A program made the position numbers and the translations under genes. Under the pieces are notes generated by a model. The model was not told the DNA's origin. It saw only the letters and a program-made list of their open reading frames with translations, and did not search any database. Positions 24,361-36,103 of a stretch of DNA of 64,000 nt are shown here, in pieces (within the stretch, counting starts at the first letter, position 1; every line of letters starts with the position of its first letter). The DNA is taken from contig MNCI01005255.1 in NCBI GenBank assembly GCA_015680685.1, positions 665,758 through 729,757 on the forward strand. The letters are read 5' to 3'. Source of the stretch: Gnetum montanum. Its lineage: Eukaryota; Streptophyta; Gnetopsida; Gnetales; Gnetaceae.

Positions 24361-26880
24361 TTAAATTATCCTATGTATATGGTTATGAACAAAGGGGTAG
24401 TAGTCACTTCGTCATTCTAGGGATTAACCTTGCTATCTCGAAATGTTAAGGGTGTTGATTTCTCCTCCTCTAATTATGGAGGAATCATCACTACATGGAT
24501 GGATTTCTCATTAGCAAGAACATCATCACTAATAGGTATGGAGGTCAACATATTGACTAGTGCCTCACGATGTGTAGTGGAAGTCATGATCAGGTCATAG
24601 AAGCTTAGGGTTATGTTTTTCTATTTGAGGGATTACTTGACATGGTCCATTGCACTAAGTAAGTTTTTGTCATTGGCCATGGGATTGTCACCGCAGTTGT
24701 GCTTTACTTCCTTCATGCATCCCAAAATGTTGACTTTGGCTTTAGGCTATGGCTATTATGGCTCTTCCTTTTTATCTTGGTTGTGGGCTTTGGCGTCCTC
24801 CTATGGTTTGTTGGTTGAAGGAGATAGGATAGAGGAGGTCATAGGTATAGCGAAAATGGAAGTGGACTTTAGTGGATCCACTTTATTTTGTGCCTCCATC
24901 TACTTATCTCTCTTGTTGTCAGGCCTTTGCTTATGCTTCTTCCTTTAATTAGCTATAGTTTTCTGGTTGTTAGCCATTAGCTATAAGGAAGAGGTAGTAG
25001 CATTGGTCACCATAGGAGGTTGTTGTGCAGTTGGTTGGGCTATGGCTATTTGAGTTGTATTGGGTTCAGAGATCTTGATGACAAAAGGTTCTCTTAGAGG
25101 CATTCATGGTGGTACTCTCACAACGAATGGGAATCTTGAGCTATGGGAACCTAAAGAATCCCTTTCAATGTAGAGGGATACTTGAATCATGAATGGTTCT
25201 CTTGTAGATCTCTAATTTTCATCAATGTTGAATGTTAAGATAACATAGGGGGTATCGTTAGCATTCAATAGGTCTTTGTAGAATTGCATCAACTAGTTTT
25301 GTGGCTGAAATTGATTAGAAGCATCTAAGACAAGTTCCCCCTATCTATCATCCTTTGGAGGCCATCCTTCAGTGCAAGGAAAAAGTTTGTATCATGACCA
25401 GGTAGTTGATGACAATGGTAGAAGTAGTCTAACTTGAGGTATTTAGGCAACTGGGGGTCATCCTTTATTACCCAAGTGGGATCTTTGGCTACTTTGCATA
25501 TTCTTTTGTGTTTCTTTCAAGTGGCTTCAGTCATTTTCTTATGTACCATCCACTCACATCTTAATAGTTGCTCTAGAAACTTGGATGATCTTAATGAAAA
25601 TGTAGTGTATTTAGAGCTATCCTTCATTTCAAAGTTAGGTCTATTTTTTTGTGTAGACATTCATGCATAACTACTTGAACCAATGTCATTCCAGGTTGCT
25701 CACATCTTCCCTGTACATGGTGACAAGTGTAATGGTGGCCTAGAAAATTTTCCACAACTAGCCTAGAAGTATTTTATTCTTGTACAATGGACAATACTTA
25801 ATTGGATACAATTAGACAAGATCAAATATCATTATTATTAATCAGTTACCAAATGATTTGTTACTTAATTGAGGTCTTGGTTTCTTTAGTTAAAATTGAT
25901 ATGCAGTGTTGTTTTGTTTTCTCTTTTCCTTGTCTCTTTGAGTGTGCTAGTTTTTATATGATATGTAGGCTAGATCATGGCTGGACTCTACGACATCCTT
26001 AATATTCTTAGTTTGCAAAAATGCTTGGCTAAGAGATTGTGGATCAAGGTAGTAGAGTTTAGATTTTATGAAGTCATTAACTACTCCCTTGAATATGGCT
26101 AATAAGTGGGCTTTAGCTATGGGCTCTAGTATTTCATTTAATAGTCCATTCCACTATTGAATGAATTTTTGTATGGGTTTTAAGGGTCGTTGCTTGACCT
26201 TCATGAGTTGTTCAAGAACTATGTTAGGCTTCAAGTTATACTTGAAGTGGTTAATAAATTAGGCTACTAATTCCTCCAAGGACAATATAGATCCTCTAGG
26301 CAATGTGCGATACCAATCGAGTGCTTTCCTAGTTAAAGACATAGGGAAAATCCTCATGTTGGTACGAGGCCATGGATATAAGAGTAAAAAATATAATAAA
26401 AAGATAATAAGGTGAGCATTAGGGTCATCTTATCCATTATATTTTCTAAATTAAGAGATGGGGACACTAGGAGGAAGTGTCAAGGATGGGACTACAACAC
26501 TTATGGGATCATCCTTGTAGAAGTCTATAATCTTAACAATTTGTATGGTAGAGGCTTTAAACCTCTTCAACACCTCAATTAGGTCATAGATCATTTGGAA
26601 TGCTTGGTCCAACCCTTGTGGTGGCCCCATAATTTATAAGGATTGTACATAAGGTTATGGTGTATGTTGTGAGGCTTACGGCCTTGTTATGGGTTGCATG
26701 ATAGAAGGAAAAGGTTTCACTATGGTTGTGGCTTGTGGGCCAAACAACGAAAAACATGTTTGTGCTTGCACTTGAGGCACAAATGGGACAAATATGGTGT
26801 GTGACCCTTGTGTTGCTAGGGGTCTCACGGTGGATCCCATGTGAGTAATTAATAGATTTATGGTGGTAAAAACCACCATT
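24361..26880 (-). pseudogene. N2 gag, degenerate
   Basis: Homologous to N3 gag. The capsid core includes FYKDDPIS, then MSLTRKALDWYRTLPRGSI (a Pfam Retrotrans_gag-type signature) and FINHFKYNLKP near 26150-26400. A zinc-knuckle-like segment with Y-H-C-H and G-H-D-T precedes a LKDGL-x-x-MIDRG block near 25330-25440, the Tat gag C-terminal pattern. Broken by TAG stops and frameshifts. Confidence 0.75.
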
Positions 26881-26899
26881 GATTATTTTACATGTCGAG

Positions 26900-27825
26900 A
26901 CTATGTTGTAAATGGCATTAATGTGTTATAGTTTGTTGGAGAGAGGGGAGAAAGTTTGAAAACTAAAATAGAAACTTGGAAATTTCCAAAGATGGTTTTG
27001 ATAGGCTACCAACTTTTACCAAAAAGGAGGAAAAAGTAGGCTTGGTTGGTATGGAAACCAACATTAGTTTAGTGGCAAAGAATATGACAACAAAAATTAA
27101 ATTGTTATCAAGGCTTCCATGCTAGTTTTGCTCTAGGAATTCACAGTAGATGTTATGAAATTCTAGCATCCAAACCACCTAGAGCTTCCATGCTAAGGTT
27201 TCTACTATAGGGGGGTAAAGGAAGTGTTGAATTCCTTGGGAGTTTTGGCTTTAAAAAACTAGAAAATTTCTTTCAACTTGCAATAAAAGTAGATTTGATT
27301 ATTAAATCAGTTTCAAACTATCAATGTTGGCTTCTCAACTACTTCCACACTAGCTTGGCAAAGGGGGGAATCAAGGAGAGGGGGTGTGGGTGAGATGATG
27401 GAAATATCACACATCCTACCTCAATGTTAATGGGGGGTAAAGGCTAAAAACCAAAGTGAAAAGTTGCTATCTTTCCACTAAAATTAGTTTTGGGTAGCTA
27501 CTAATTTTCTCAGCTTGAAAAAATGGGGAAAAAGCCAACTCATTGATGAGTTGAACCACCCACTTTTAAAAGCTAGAAAATAAAATTTTAACAGTAAAAA
27601 AAATGGGGGAAAAGAGATATAAATGTTGGCTTTGGGCTATAACATTCATAGAAAATGCTATAAAAAGCCAAAACTCAACCACCTGCAACTTCCATGCTAT
27701 AGTTTTGGTCATAGGGGAGGAAAGACTAGCATTGATTTTTCAAAAGTTTTGGTTGTGAAAATAAAAAAAAAAATCTTGCAAGATGATAATAAAAAGAGTA
27801 GATCTAGCTATAGAATTTAGGCAAA
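26900..27825 (-). other. N2 leader with diverged short repeats
   Basis: Non-coding stretch between gag and the PBS. The + strand words CTTCCATGCTA, CTTCCACACTAG and AGGGGGGTAAAGG recur near 27113, 27187, 27346, 27425 and 27686. They resemble parts of the 180-bp array at 1250-4100. Confidence 0.45.
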
Positions 27826-27827
27826 GG

Positions 27828-27844
27828 CCCTCCTTCTAGAGCTA
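27828..27844 (-). other. N2 primer binding site candidate
   Basis: The minus strand TAGCTCTAGAAGGAGGG lies 7 bp inside the LTR end. N3 has TGGCACTAGAAGGAGGG in the same place. The ancestral form is probably TGGCGCTAGAAGGAGGG. I cannot name the tRNA from memory with confidence. Confidence 0.55.
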
Positions 27845-27851
27845 AGAAAAA

Positions 27852-27990
27852 TGGTTGTGATCAAAATCCTTGATCGCTAGAATGAAAACCAAGGATCCTC
27901 AGTGCAAGCAGTTCCTCAACCCTAAATCACCAGGGCCTCCACAATAAAAAAATAGGATTCAAGGCACCTTAGCTAGTTCAGAAAATTAGC
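27852..27990 (-). repeat. N2 5' LTR fragment (U5 part only)
   Basis: Aligns with the start of N3's LTR: both have GCTAGAATGAAA, then GATCC-type and CCCTA words, then a CACCTT or TACCTT block at matching distances. The match fades near 27990, about 50 bp before Element 3 homology starts. Confidence 0.65.
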
Positions 27991-28039
27991 TAAAAATTTA
28001 TGTAATGAAAAATTTGGAAGTATAAATAGATCCAAATAA

Positions 28040-29740
28040 TGCATAAAAAATAAATTTATCATGACAATGAACCTTTGCTAGCCACTCGAAATATGCTCAA
28101 CATCGTAGAGGCTATCAGAATTTCTATGAGGCATGTGAAAGATAGCCAAATCAAGTGGTTAGACATGAACAATATCCCTAGATTTGAGGGGGGATATAAT
28201 TCAAATCCTTAAATGCATTTGCAAGCCTTTCACAATGTCTATGCCTGACAAAATATTGAAAATTATTAGCAAAAGTGCAAGATATTCCCTAGGATGCTCA
28301 TCAATGAAGTAGAAAGCTAGTACTAGTCTCTGGAACCAAAGTCAATTTGTCAATGGAGTACAATACTAGAACTATTTCATGATAAGTATCAAACCTACTC
28401 TAGAGTGTCAAACCTACAAAGGCAAATCCAAGAATGGAAATAGGGAATACATGAACCCTTGGATGCCACCATGGGTAGATATTATTCATTGTTACATCAA
28501 TGCTCTCATCATGATTACTCTTAAAGGAAACAACTTCGCCACATCATAGGATACTTGGGGTTTATGCCCAAGAAAGACTATCGAAATTAAAAGCCCATAA
28601 AATACAAAGGTTAATTGAGCAAGTATTAAAAGAATAAGGAGAGTCAAGGAAATGTGAAAGTGTAGAAGAATATAATAGGGACCATTCCAGCAGAAAGAAG
28701 GAGGTCCACTTTTATGACAATAAGGAGGGGTCACCTCTAGATGAGGTGGTGCAATGAAAGACCTTACTAATCCAAAAATATATCACTAAAAGTTTGGCCA
28801 AGGTTGATAAAATGTGGGATTAACTAGATGAAAACTTCAAAACTACTCTAAAAATCACAAAAGAATCAAGAGAGTAGAGTAGTGATCATGCTCACAAGAG
28901 GCAAAAAGAAGCTAAACATGCCTACCAAAGGGGCAAGGGTAACATTTTTATAGTAGAAGAAGTTGTGAAGACTAAATCAGATGATGAAAATGGGTATGAC
29001 ATCTACCACTATGGACATCCTAAGGTATGTTGCCCTATTGTGTCACACTTACAAGAATCTGGGATGTATGCTCTAAATCCAAAACTATCACAAAGGCAAA
29101 TACCTAGAAGATTGCCTTATTCTCAAGGTAATCCTAAGTAGTTCCACTAGCAACAACCTTATTATCCAAGTGAAACTCCACCACAACCATATGAGTAGTA
29201 TCAGTAGTAGTAGAAACCACAATTGTAGGGTATGCCACCTCCATGGTAGTAGTACCCTTACAGATAGCCAAATCCATATGGAGACTATGTTCAACAACCC
29301 CTATCTTCACATGACTCTTCTAGTCATGTTTCTCCTTTTTTAGCATCACTACCATCCTCCTAAATATCAAAAAATTAATTCTCCAACTCCTAGGGGGGAT
29401 TCCATATTCCATCCATACCCTCCGTATGTGCTTGCACCTGTTCCTCCACCCTTAACATAGCTATTGCCTACTCCATCTATGTAGGGTGAGCTTCTAGCTC
29501 AACCACAATAATGTAATGCTACAAGGATCATTAATTCACAACCAGTTAATCAACCAAGTCATTTTGAACCTACATCTCATAAACAACCATTCTTTCAACC
29601 CAATAGTCCTTTTAAGCCCTTACAAAATCATGCGGCTAGTCATCCTACTTCTTCCTCATCCTCTACAAATCATCAAATTGAGAGCCCTTCAAACTAAATA
29701 CCTCCCAAGATCTACACTATTATGTTAATTCATGTCATAT
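28040..29740 (+). pseudogene. Element 3 gag, N-terminally truncated and degenerate
   Basis: Begins in the middle of gag: ACTCGAAATATGCTCAAC aligns with Element 1 near 19945. The shared segment around a Leu-Asp-Met-Asn-Asn-Ile-Pro motif follows, then a Tyr/Pro/Gln-rich region (GNPK, QQPYYPSE, PPQPYE) at 29100-29460. The frame is lost repeatedly. It ends where protease text begins. Confidence 0.7.
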
Positions 29741-30670
29741 ATAACTAGATCTAGGCTAGTAACCTTCCTAGGAAATTAGCTAATCTTGGAAATCCCCTTA
29801 TGTTTGCAAATTACCAAGAATGGACCATGTAAAGATCTTCTGGATTTAGGTTCTAATGTTAATATGATTTCCATGAGATGTATATTTCCTAGAGCTTGCC
29901 ACCTCTCAAGAAGAGTAATATCATATTAGAATTGGTAGACTAGTCCATCACCATTCCATTGGAACTGATGAAAGATATTGTGACCACTTTTTATGGGTGG
30001 TCTTATCCTATCGATTTCCTAGTGATCAAAGGTGAGAACTACAAGAGAGATTTTCCAATCATTACGAAAAGGACATGGCTAAGTACTATTGATGTAAGAA
30101 TGGGCATTAGAGATCTCTCCTTGAAAGTTTTTAAGGAAAATGCATTTAGAAGGATCGAGAAAAAATGAGTTCCATGCATCGTGTAGAGCGACATAGGGTG
30201 CAACTACATGTAAAAACTCTTGTTTATGAAAAGAACATCCATTTCCTCATGCAGTTAATATATAAATGAGACAAATATTCAAAGGTTCCTGTATGCGGAA
30301 ATCACAAGACAAGAGGGTACCTAGTGGCTAACAGCTAATTCTATGAGTGGCACAATTTACATGAAATCAACTAAGAGATTGACATGTGCCTATCTCACAG
30401 GCATGGATGAATAAGTTCATCATCAATTCTCTAATGATGAAAATTATGGTACCTATTGGGAAGAGTTAGAAATTCATAAAAATTTTAAACAAGAGCCCCT
30501 AAAGTTAAAAATTATAACTATTGACTGGGAATATGCATTTATAAAAAATGGAAAGCTAGTTATAATCAATCCTAAACTTGATCCTGAACAAAAACAAAAA
30601 CTATTAAAAGTGGTTAACAGATGGCCAACAACCTTTTCTTGGTCATATCTTGAACTCACTAGGATTGATC
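29741..30670 (+). pseudogene. Element 3 aspartic protease and linker, degenerate
   Basis: The active site CKDLLDLGSNVNMIS (about 29830-29870) keeps the Asp-Leu-Gly form typical of Athila-type proteases. Next come DIVTTFYGWSYPIDFLVIK and a block ending TWLSTIDVRMGIRDLSL (29959-30168), aligned with Element 2 at 56156-56581. The linker to RT includes a degenerate stretch at 30360-30660. Confidence 0.75.
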
Positions 30671-30689
30671 CAAGAATATGCTAGTATCG

Positions 30690-32010
30690 TATATATATTG
30701 ATTTGGCCATGAAGCCAAGGAAGTAGCCACAATAGTGGTTGAATCCCAAATTAAAGTAAATCATTAAGGAGGAAATAAAATAACTTCTCAAGGTGGGATA
30801 CATCTATCCTATTGCAAATAGTGAGTGGGTCAGCCCACTCATGATTGTGCCAAAGAAAGATGGTAAGTGGCAGGTTTGTATTAATTTCAGGTTGTTGAAC
30901 ATGGCAACATTCAAAGATCATTTTCCATTAACATTTGTTGATCAAGTGTTGGACATAATTTCTAGACATTTCTATTATAGTTTTTTGGATGGTTATAGTG
31001 GCTATAACCAAATTTTGATTGCACTAGAGGATAAGGTCGAAACTACATTCATGAGTCCCTAAGGAACTTTTGCATATCAGAAGATGCCTTTTGATTTATA
31101 CAATGCTCCTACCACATTCCAATGCTTGGTCTTGAGAATCTTTTAGTAGAAAATTGGTAGAGGGGTGGAAGTTGTCATGGATAACTTTTCCACTTATGGA
31201 ACTACATTAAAGCAAGCCTTAGGTCTCATTGAGAAAGTATTAAAAAGATGTATGGAGACAAACCTATAGCTCAATTAGCAAAAGAGCCATCTAATGGTCC
31301 AAGAGGGCATAGTCTTGGGGCATAGAATCTCACAAGCAGAGATCGAGGTATACCCTAAAAAGATAAGGGTCATCTAAGGAATAACCCATAAAAAAATAGT
31401 TAAAAATAATTAATCATTCCTTGGACACACTAGTTACTATTGATGATTCATAGAGAATTTCTCTAAAGTCACAAAACCATTTGTCGAGCTAACAAAGAAA
31501 GATGCTTCATTTTTTTGGATCAAGGAATGTGAAAATGCATTCCAACAACAAAAGGAGAAAGTCATAGAAACTCCAATTCTATGAGCACCAAACTAGTCCA
31601 AACCATTTCATATCATGAAAAATGCATCAAATTATGCCTTGACAATTATGTTGATGTGATTGGATGATAAGAAACATCCATATTACATCCACTACATAAG
31701 CTAAAGCATTGTGGGGGCATAGCTCAATTATACCACAATGGAGAAATAACTAATGGTAGTGGTGTATGCTTTGGAAAAGTCTAGGCACTATGTGCTTGGG
31801 TACAAAGTATTTATGAATACTAACCATAGTGCCATTTTCTTCCTGATGAACAAGCCGATGATGATTCCCTATGTCATATGGTGGATGGTGATCTTACAGG
31901 AATTTGATCTTATGGTGATAGATCAAAAGGGAATTGAGAATGTGGTCATTGACCATCTCTCTTGGTTAAGATGGGATAAAAAAGAGAAGAAGATCCTACT
32001 CTCTAATTAG
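30690..32010 (+). pseudogene. Element 3 reverse transcriptase and RNase H, degenerate
   Basis: The RT N-terminal block 30793-31062 has YIYPIANSEWVSPLMIVPKK and a conserved FLDGYSGYNQI. The catalytic box reads VVMDNFSTYG (31171-31200): the second Asp has become Asn, so activity is lost. RNase H at 31730-31990 keeps VVVYALEKSRHYVLGYKVF and ENVVIDHLSWLRWD. Several TAG stops in CAG contexts. Confidence 0.85.
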
Positions 32011-32956
32011 CTTCCTGATGAACTCCAATTTGCTAGAGCAAGTAATGACCAAGTGCTCATAGAAAAAAAATGATATGATTACATCCTCACTTATCTTCTT
32101 ACTCAGGAGATGCCACAAGATTTGGACCACAAGAAGAAATAATATTTTTTTATTAGGCCAAGCACATCATGAAAATCAATGGAAACCTTTACAAGATGTG
32201 CACTGATGGCCTAGTTCATTGGTGTGTCCCTAATATTGATCAACTACACATTCCCCAAGATTCTCATGAGGGCCTTTGCAGAGGCCACTATGTAGGGAGA
32301 TGCATGACCATTAAAATCCTGATAGCAGGGTACTACTGGCCAACAATCTTCAAGGATGTCCACCAATTTATCTAATCTTGTAGACACTATCAAGAAGATG
32401 GTGGGATGACTACATGAATGAAGAAACCTCAATAGTGGATCCAACGACTAGAACCTTGCAACATATGGGGCATAGACTTTATGAATTCTATCACACCCAT
32501 GTCCCATGGAAAGGCATACATTATTATCACCATTGACTACTGTACTAAATGGGTAGAAGCAGTAGCTATAATTGACTATACCTCATCGACTACTACTTGA
32601 TTTTTTCAACAACACATTGTAAATAGGTGTGAGATGCCATGTGCATTAATTTCTAACAATGGAACTCATTTTACAGGCATCACTTTTCATAAGCTCATGC
32701 AACACTTGGGAGTTGAACATAAATTCACAACACCCCCAAGCCAATGGTCAAGTAGAGATTACTAATAAGAAGATTACAAAGATCTTAATAAGAACTGTTA
32801 GCAAATATAGGAGAGATTCGAGTACAAAACCCAATGATGTCCTCTAGGCCTACCACTTAACATGGAAACATCCTATAGGTGATTTTCCCTATGAGCTGAT
32901 GTATAGGAAACTACCAACACTTCCTATTCAATTCAAGCTATGTACACTTTCAATAG
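32011..32956 (+). pseudogene. Element 3 integrase, first part
   Basis: A zinc-finger region with worn His/Cys spacing lies at 32169-32400, then WGIDFMNS (first catalytic Asp kept), TKWVEAVAI, and LISNNGTHF, where the second Asp is Asn. The Glu context ANGQVEITNKK (about 32735-32770) is kept. A one-base shift occurs between the last two blocks. The reading is broken at 32957 by N3. Confidence 0.8.
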
Positions 32957-34289
32957 TGTACTATCCGAAATCATCGGTCTCTAGTTGGAATATAACAGAA
33001 ACTAGGAGATCCCCGGACAAGCACAGAAGACCCTACCTTCTCTTGAGGGCAAGCTAGAATTAATGAAGGCAGAGTACCTTGAGTGGTCTGCACGCAGATC
33101 AAACAAGGATTTCCCCAAACGTACACCGATATATTGTATGCTTGGTTATACCTAAATGGCGTAACTAATACAATATGAAGCGTAAACGTACAGGAGTGTA
33201 GACGTACAGAAGCGTAAACGTACAAGAGCGTAAACGTACAAGAATGTAAACAATGAACGTACAATAATGAACGACCTAAACTGTAACAAATCTGAACAGA
33301 AGAAGTATGGCAATATTTCTACAAATAAAAGTTACAATGCACCAGTCTTAATGCAGTTGTGGACCTGACACAAGGCAGATGAAAAGCTCCGGTGGATGCA
33401 AGGGGATGATTATTCGCTAGTTTCGGCTGTAGGCACAGTGTAAAGGCTGTATGCTCAGGGTGCAGGATGGAAGCCCAGCGTGCAGGGTTTTTGCTCTTGT
33501 TTCTCAGTGTCTCTTGTTCTCTTTTTTGTCTTTGGTTTTCTTAAAATTGCCAACCTCGATCTAATGGAAAATTGAGATTTTTATACAGGTTTAGACGTTA
33601 GACTCGGGTTGGGTGACATGTGGCGTTTTGACTGGGTGCAAAAGAATGAAGTCAAGTGTACAACGCACCGCATCTACTGAGCGTATACACTGGGCGTATA
33701 CGCTATGTGCATTGGGCATACACGCTATGTTCTGGGCATATACGCTGTGTGCTGGGCGTATACGCCGAGCGTATATGCTATATCTACTAGGCATATATGC
33801 CGGGCGTATACGCTGTATCTACTGGGCGTATACACTGGGCGTGTAGGATGTACATGCTTAGCGTATGGACTTCAAAATGCAAGATGCCAACACTTGATGA
33901 TTGCTCTGTTTGTATGAGTTGATGCTCTGTCCAGATCTTGCTCTAAAATGCTGTTTCCATGCCATCTCCGGGGATTGCATGCCGAGCGTATACACTAGTC
34001 GTACATGCTGAGCGTACATGTGAGGCATGTACACTGGGCATGTACGTTGTGGATGCAAACTTGGGCATATACGCTGGGCGTATACGTTGGGAATGTGTAC
34101 TTAGTGTAAACTAAGTATTTTGAGCTCCAAAGTTACCATGTTTGATGCTAGATGTTGCCGTGGTCGTCGGCGGGTCCCAGGGAACTTTTACTTGCTTGAT
34201 TCAACTTTGTTTGATACTATATTTGAGGCTTTCAAGCTTGATCATGCTGAGGACCAACATGACTTAGCTCAATTTCTGTCTTCAAGCAT
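32957..34289 (-). repeat. N3 LTR-A (3' LTR), at least this extent
   Basis: Direct copy of 39962-41298; the match stops at 34289 only because LTR-B is cut there, so the true LTR may be longer. A possible U3 start is near 34870, where the minus strand leaves a purine-rich run and reads TGAACC. A TATA box (TGTATAAAAAT, minus) lies at about 33577-33587. A short repeat of GCGTAAACGTACAAGA units lies at 33170-33250. Confidence 0.8.
33660..34110. repeat. Array of GCGTATACGC palindromes in the N3 U3
   Basis: About 10 variants of CTGGGCGTATACGCTG at 33670-33865 and more at 33985-34100, spaced roughly 14-25 bp apart. GCGTATACGC is a 10-bp perfect palindrome. The arrays recur at 40680-41100 (LTR-B) and 41450-41600 (inverted copy). 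They sit upstream of the TATA box in the element's own orientation. Confidence 0.85.
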
Positions 34290-35484
34290 TCGCCAAAATT
34301 TTTGTGGTGTTTCATTGGCCCCTCTTTGTTGACGTCTGGAGGAATTGACCCGAGAGGCGTCGACAAAGAAGTACAAAACACCACAAGCAAACTCAGAGCA
34401 AGCATTGTCCTTTAGCACTTGGCTAGATGTCATTGCACTGTGTTCAGAAGTACCTGGGATTGCAAAATGGAGTTTTAAGATGATGTCTAGGGGAGATGTT
34501 TGCGGGGATTGGGACCTGATCAAGGGATTGTGCATGGTAAAGGGGATGCTCTGGTGTGTATACGGGTCATGCTGATCCTTGTCAATAGCCATTGTTTAGC
34601 AGACTCGGAATCAAGACATGAGATGTGCGTTCTTTGGCGGAACAAGACTCTTGTTTAGTGTTTAAGAGGACTTGTTGGCCGCATGATGGTGGGTTGCGTT
34701 CTCTGGAGGAACAGGCCCCTTGTTTGGTGTTAAAGAGAACCTGTTGGCGGAGAGCCAAAGCTACGTAATGAGATGTTACTTGAGCTTTTGAGACATGAGT
34801 GTTTGTTTCCAAGACAACTACCTTCCCGCCTGAGGCTTATGAGAAGTGCCAAGGGTCTTGTGGTTCATTTTGCTCTTTGCTCTTGGCTCTTTTCTTTTTC
34901 TTTTCCTTTTTTTTCTTTTTTTTTGTGTTTTATCTCTTTTTTTTGTCTCTTTGTTTTTTGGAAAGAGCTTTCTTACAATTTTGCACTCATGCCCATGTGC
35001 CATATTGTGTGTTGCAATTGCTTGAGAGTTTCACAGCATGTAACAGTGTGCTCAAAGTTTGGGGTGTACTGGGTGTATCTGGGAACTGTAACTGTGTAGG
35101 AAAGGGAATAAAAGTGTTGGGGAAATGGAGAATGTATTGGGAACTGGGAATGTACTTTTGAATAGATTGATTAACCTAGTTGTGTGTGTCAGAAACAATG
35201 TGGCACCTTGTCATCGTGATTCAGTATATCCATGTACGAGCACCACTGGGTGTCATCCTGCAAACACAACTCTAAGAAGATAAGAAAACCACAAGTGAAT
35301 AAGTTAGCAAACACTTCAGGCATGAATGTGACTGATGCAAATGGAGGCACCATGTGAAACTTAAGGTAAACAAAATGAGCAGCAATAGTGTTGTCAGAGC
35401 TGATGTGATGAATGATGCAGTAGGCATTGATGAAGAAATGTCATGAATTATAGCAGCAGATGGATGTGCCAGAAATGTTCTAGC
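34290..35484 (-). other. N3 3' non-coding region or distal U3
   Basis: No convincing gene. It holds a 70-bp direct duplication (units from about 34626 and 34697, sharing TGCGTTCT and TTGTTTGGTGTTAAAGAG) and a long pyrimidine run at 34870-34960, which is polypurine on the element's strand and could contain the PPT. Confidence 0.45.
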
Positions 35485-35730
35485 CAGTTTATAGTCTTAG
35501 CGGACTGTCGTGGGTTAGTTTTACGTCATAACCCATTGGACGTTGCCAGTTTATCATCGTAGCGGACGGTACGATGCTAGTTTATGGTCGTGGTAGACTA
35601 TGAAGAGGTAAGCTAGTTTATAGTCTTAGCAGACTCTGTGGTGAGTGTGACAATTTAACGTCATGTTGGATGGAGCTCTGTGGTGTCGATTTATCGTCAC
35701 GACGCCAAGACGAATCTGTGGTATTAGTTT
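35485..35730. repeat. 29-38-bp repeats in the 3' region of N3
   Basis: About eight units such as CTAGTTTATAGTCTTAGCAG and TCGATTTATCGTCACGACG with variable tails. Same family as 23370-23560, but richer in CpG. Confidence 0.75.
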
Positions 35731-36103
35731 TAAGTCACGATGCCAGGATTGCTCTGTGTGGATGCATGCGTGTGCATCTGTATGATCCTGTAAACAAAAG
35801 CAACTAGAGAAAATAGTGTTAAATAGCAACTGTAGAAAACATGAACTGAAATGCACAAGTAAATAGAAAAAAATGCGAAACGGTGGTAGTTTAAGGCCTT
35901 TTTAGGCCACATGTAAATGCGTAGGCTAGTACAATGCAAACGAAGGTGACGTATGCACAATGAACAAAGGTGAAGAGTGGGCAAGGATAAGATGTATTTT
36001 TGGTTGCAAGGGAGTCTTGATTGAGTGGTTGTCTCCTAATCAGATGTGGTTTTGGAAGCATTTTAAGCTTAGGCTCCACTGGGTGGCTTATGGTTTTCAC
36101 CAC

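Larger units (their letters stand above)
23350..27990 (-). mobile_element. N2: Tat-like gag-protease LTR element without polymerase, truncated
   Basis: On the minus strand: a 5' LTR fragment (27852-27990), a PBS-like site, a ~900-bp leader with repeats, gag, protease, then a 29-bp tandem repeat. No RT, RNase H or IN follows the protease. It is homologous in order and sequence to N3. The 5' LTR is cut off where Element 3 begins, and no 3' LTR was found to the left. Non-autonomous by content, probably mobilised by a relative's polymerase. Confidence 0.75.

Noticed and set aside
33591-33917. Cys/Tyr-rich short open frames in the N3 LTR, repeated at 40614-40918
   Set aside because: They arise from reading through the GCGTATACGC repeat array; the repetitive residues reflect DNA repeats, not a protein.
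34773-35161. Phe-rich, membrane-like open frames at 34773-35161
   Set aside because: Produced by a long pyrimidine tract; the codons are low-complexity and no homologue in N2 keeps them.
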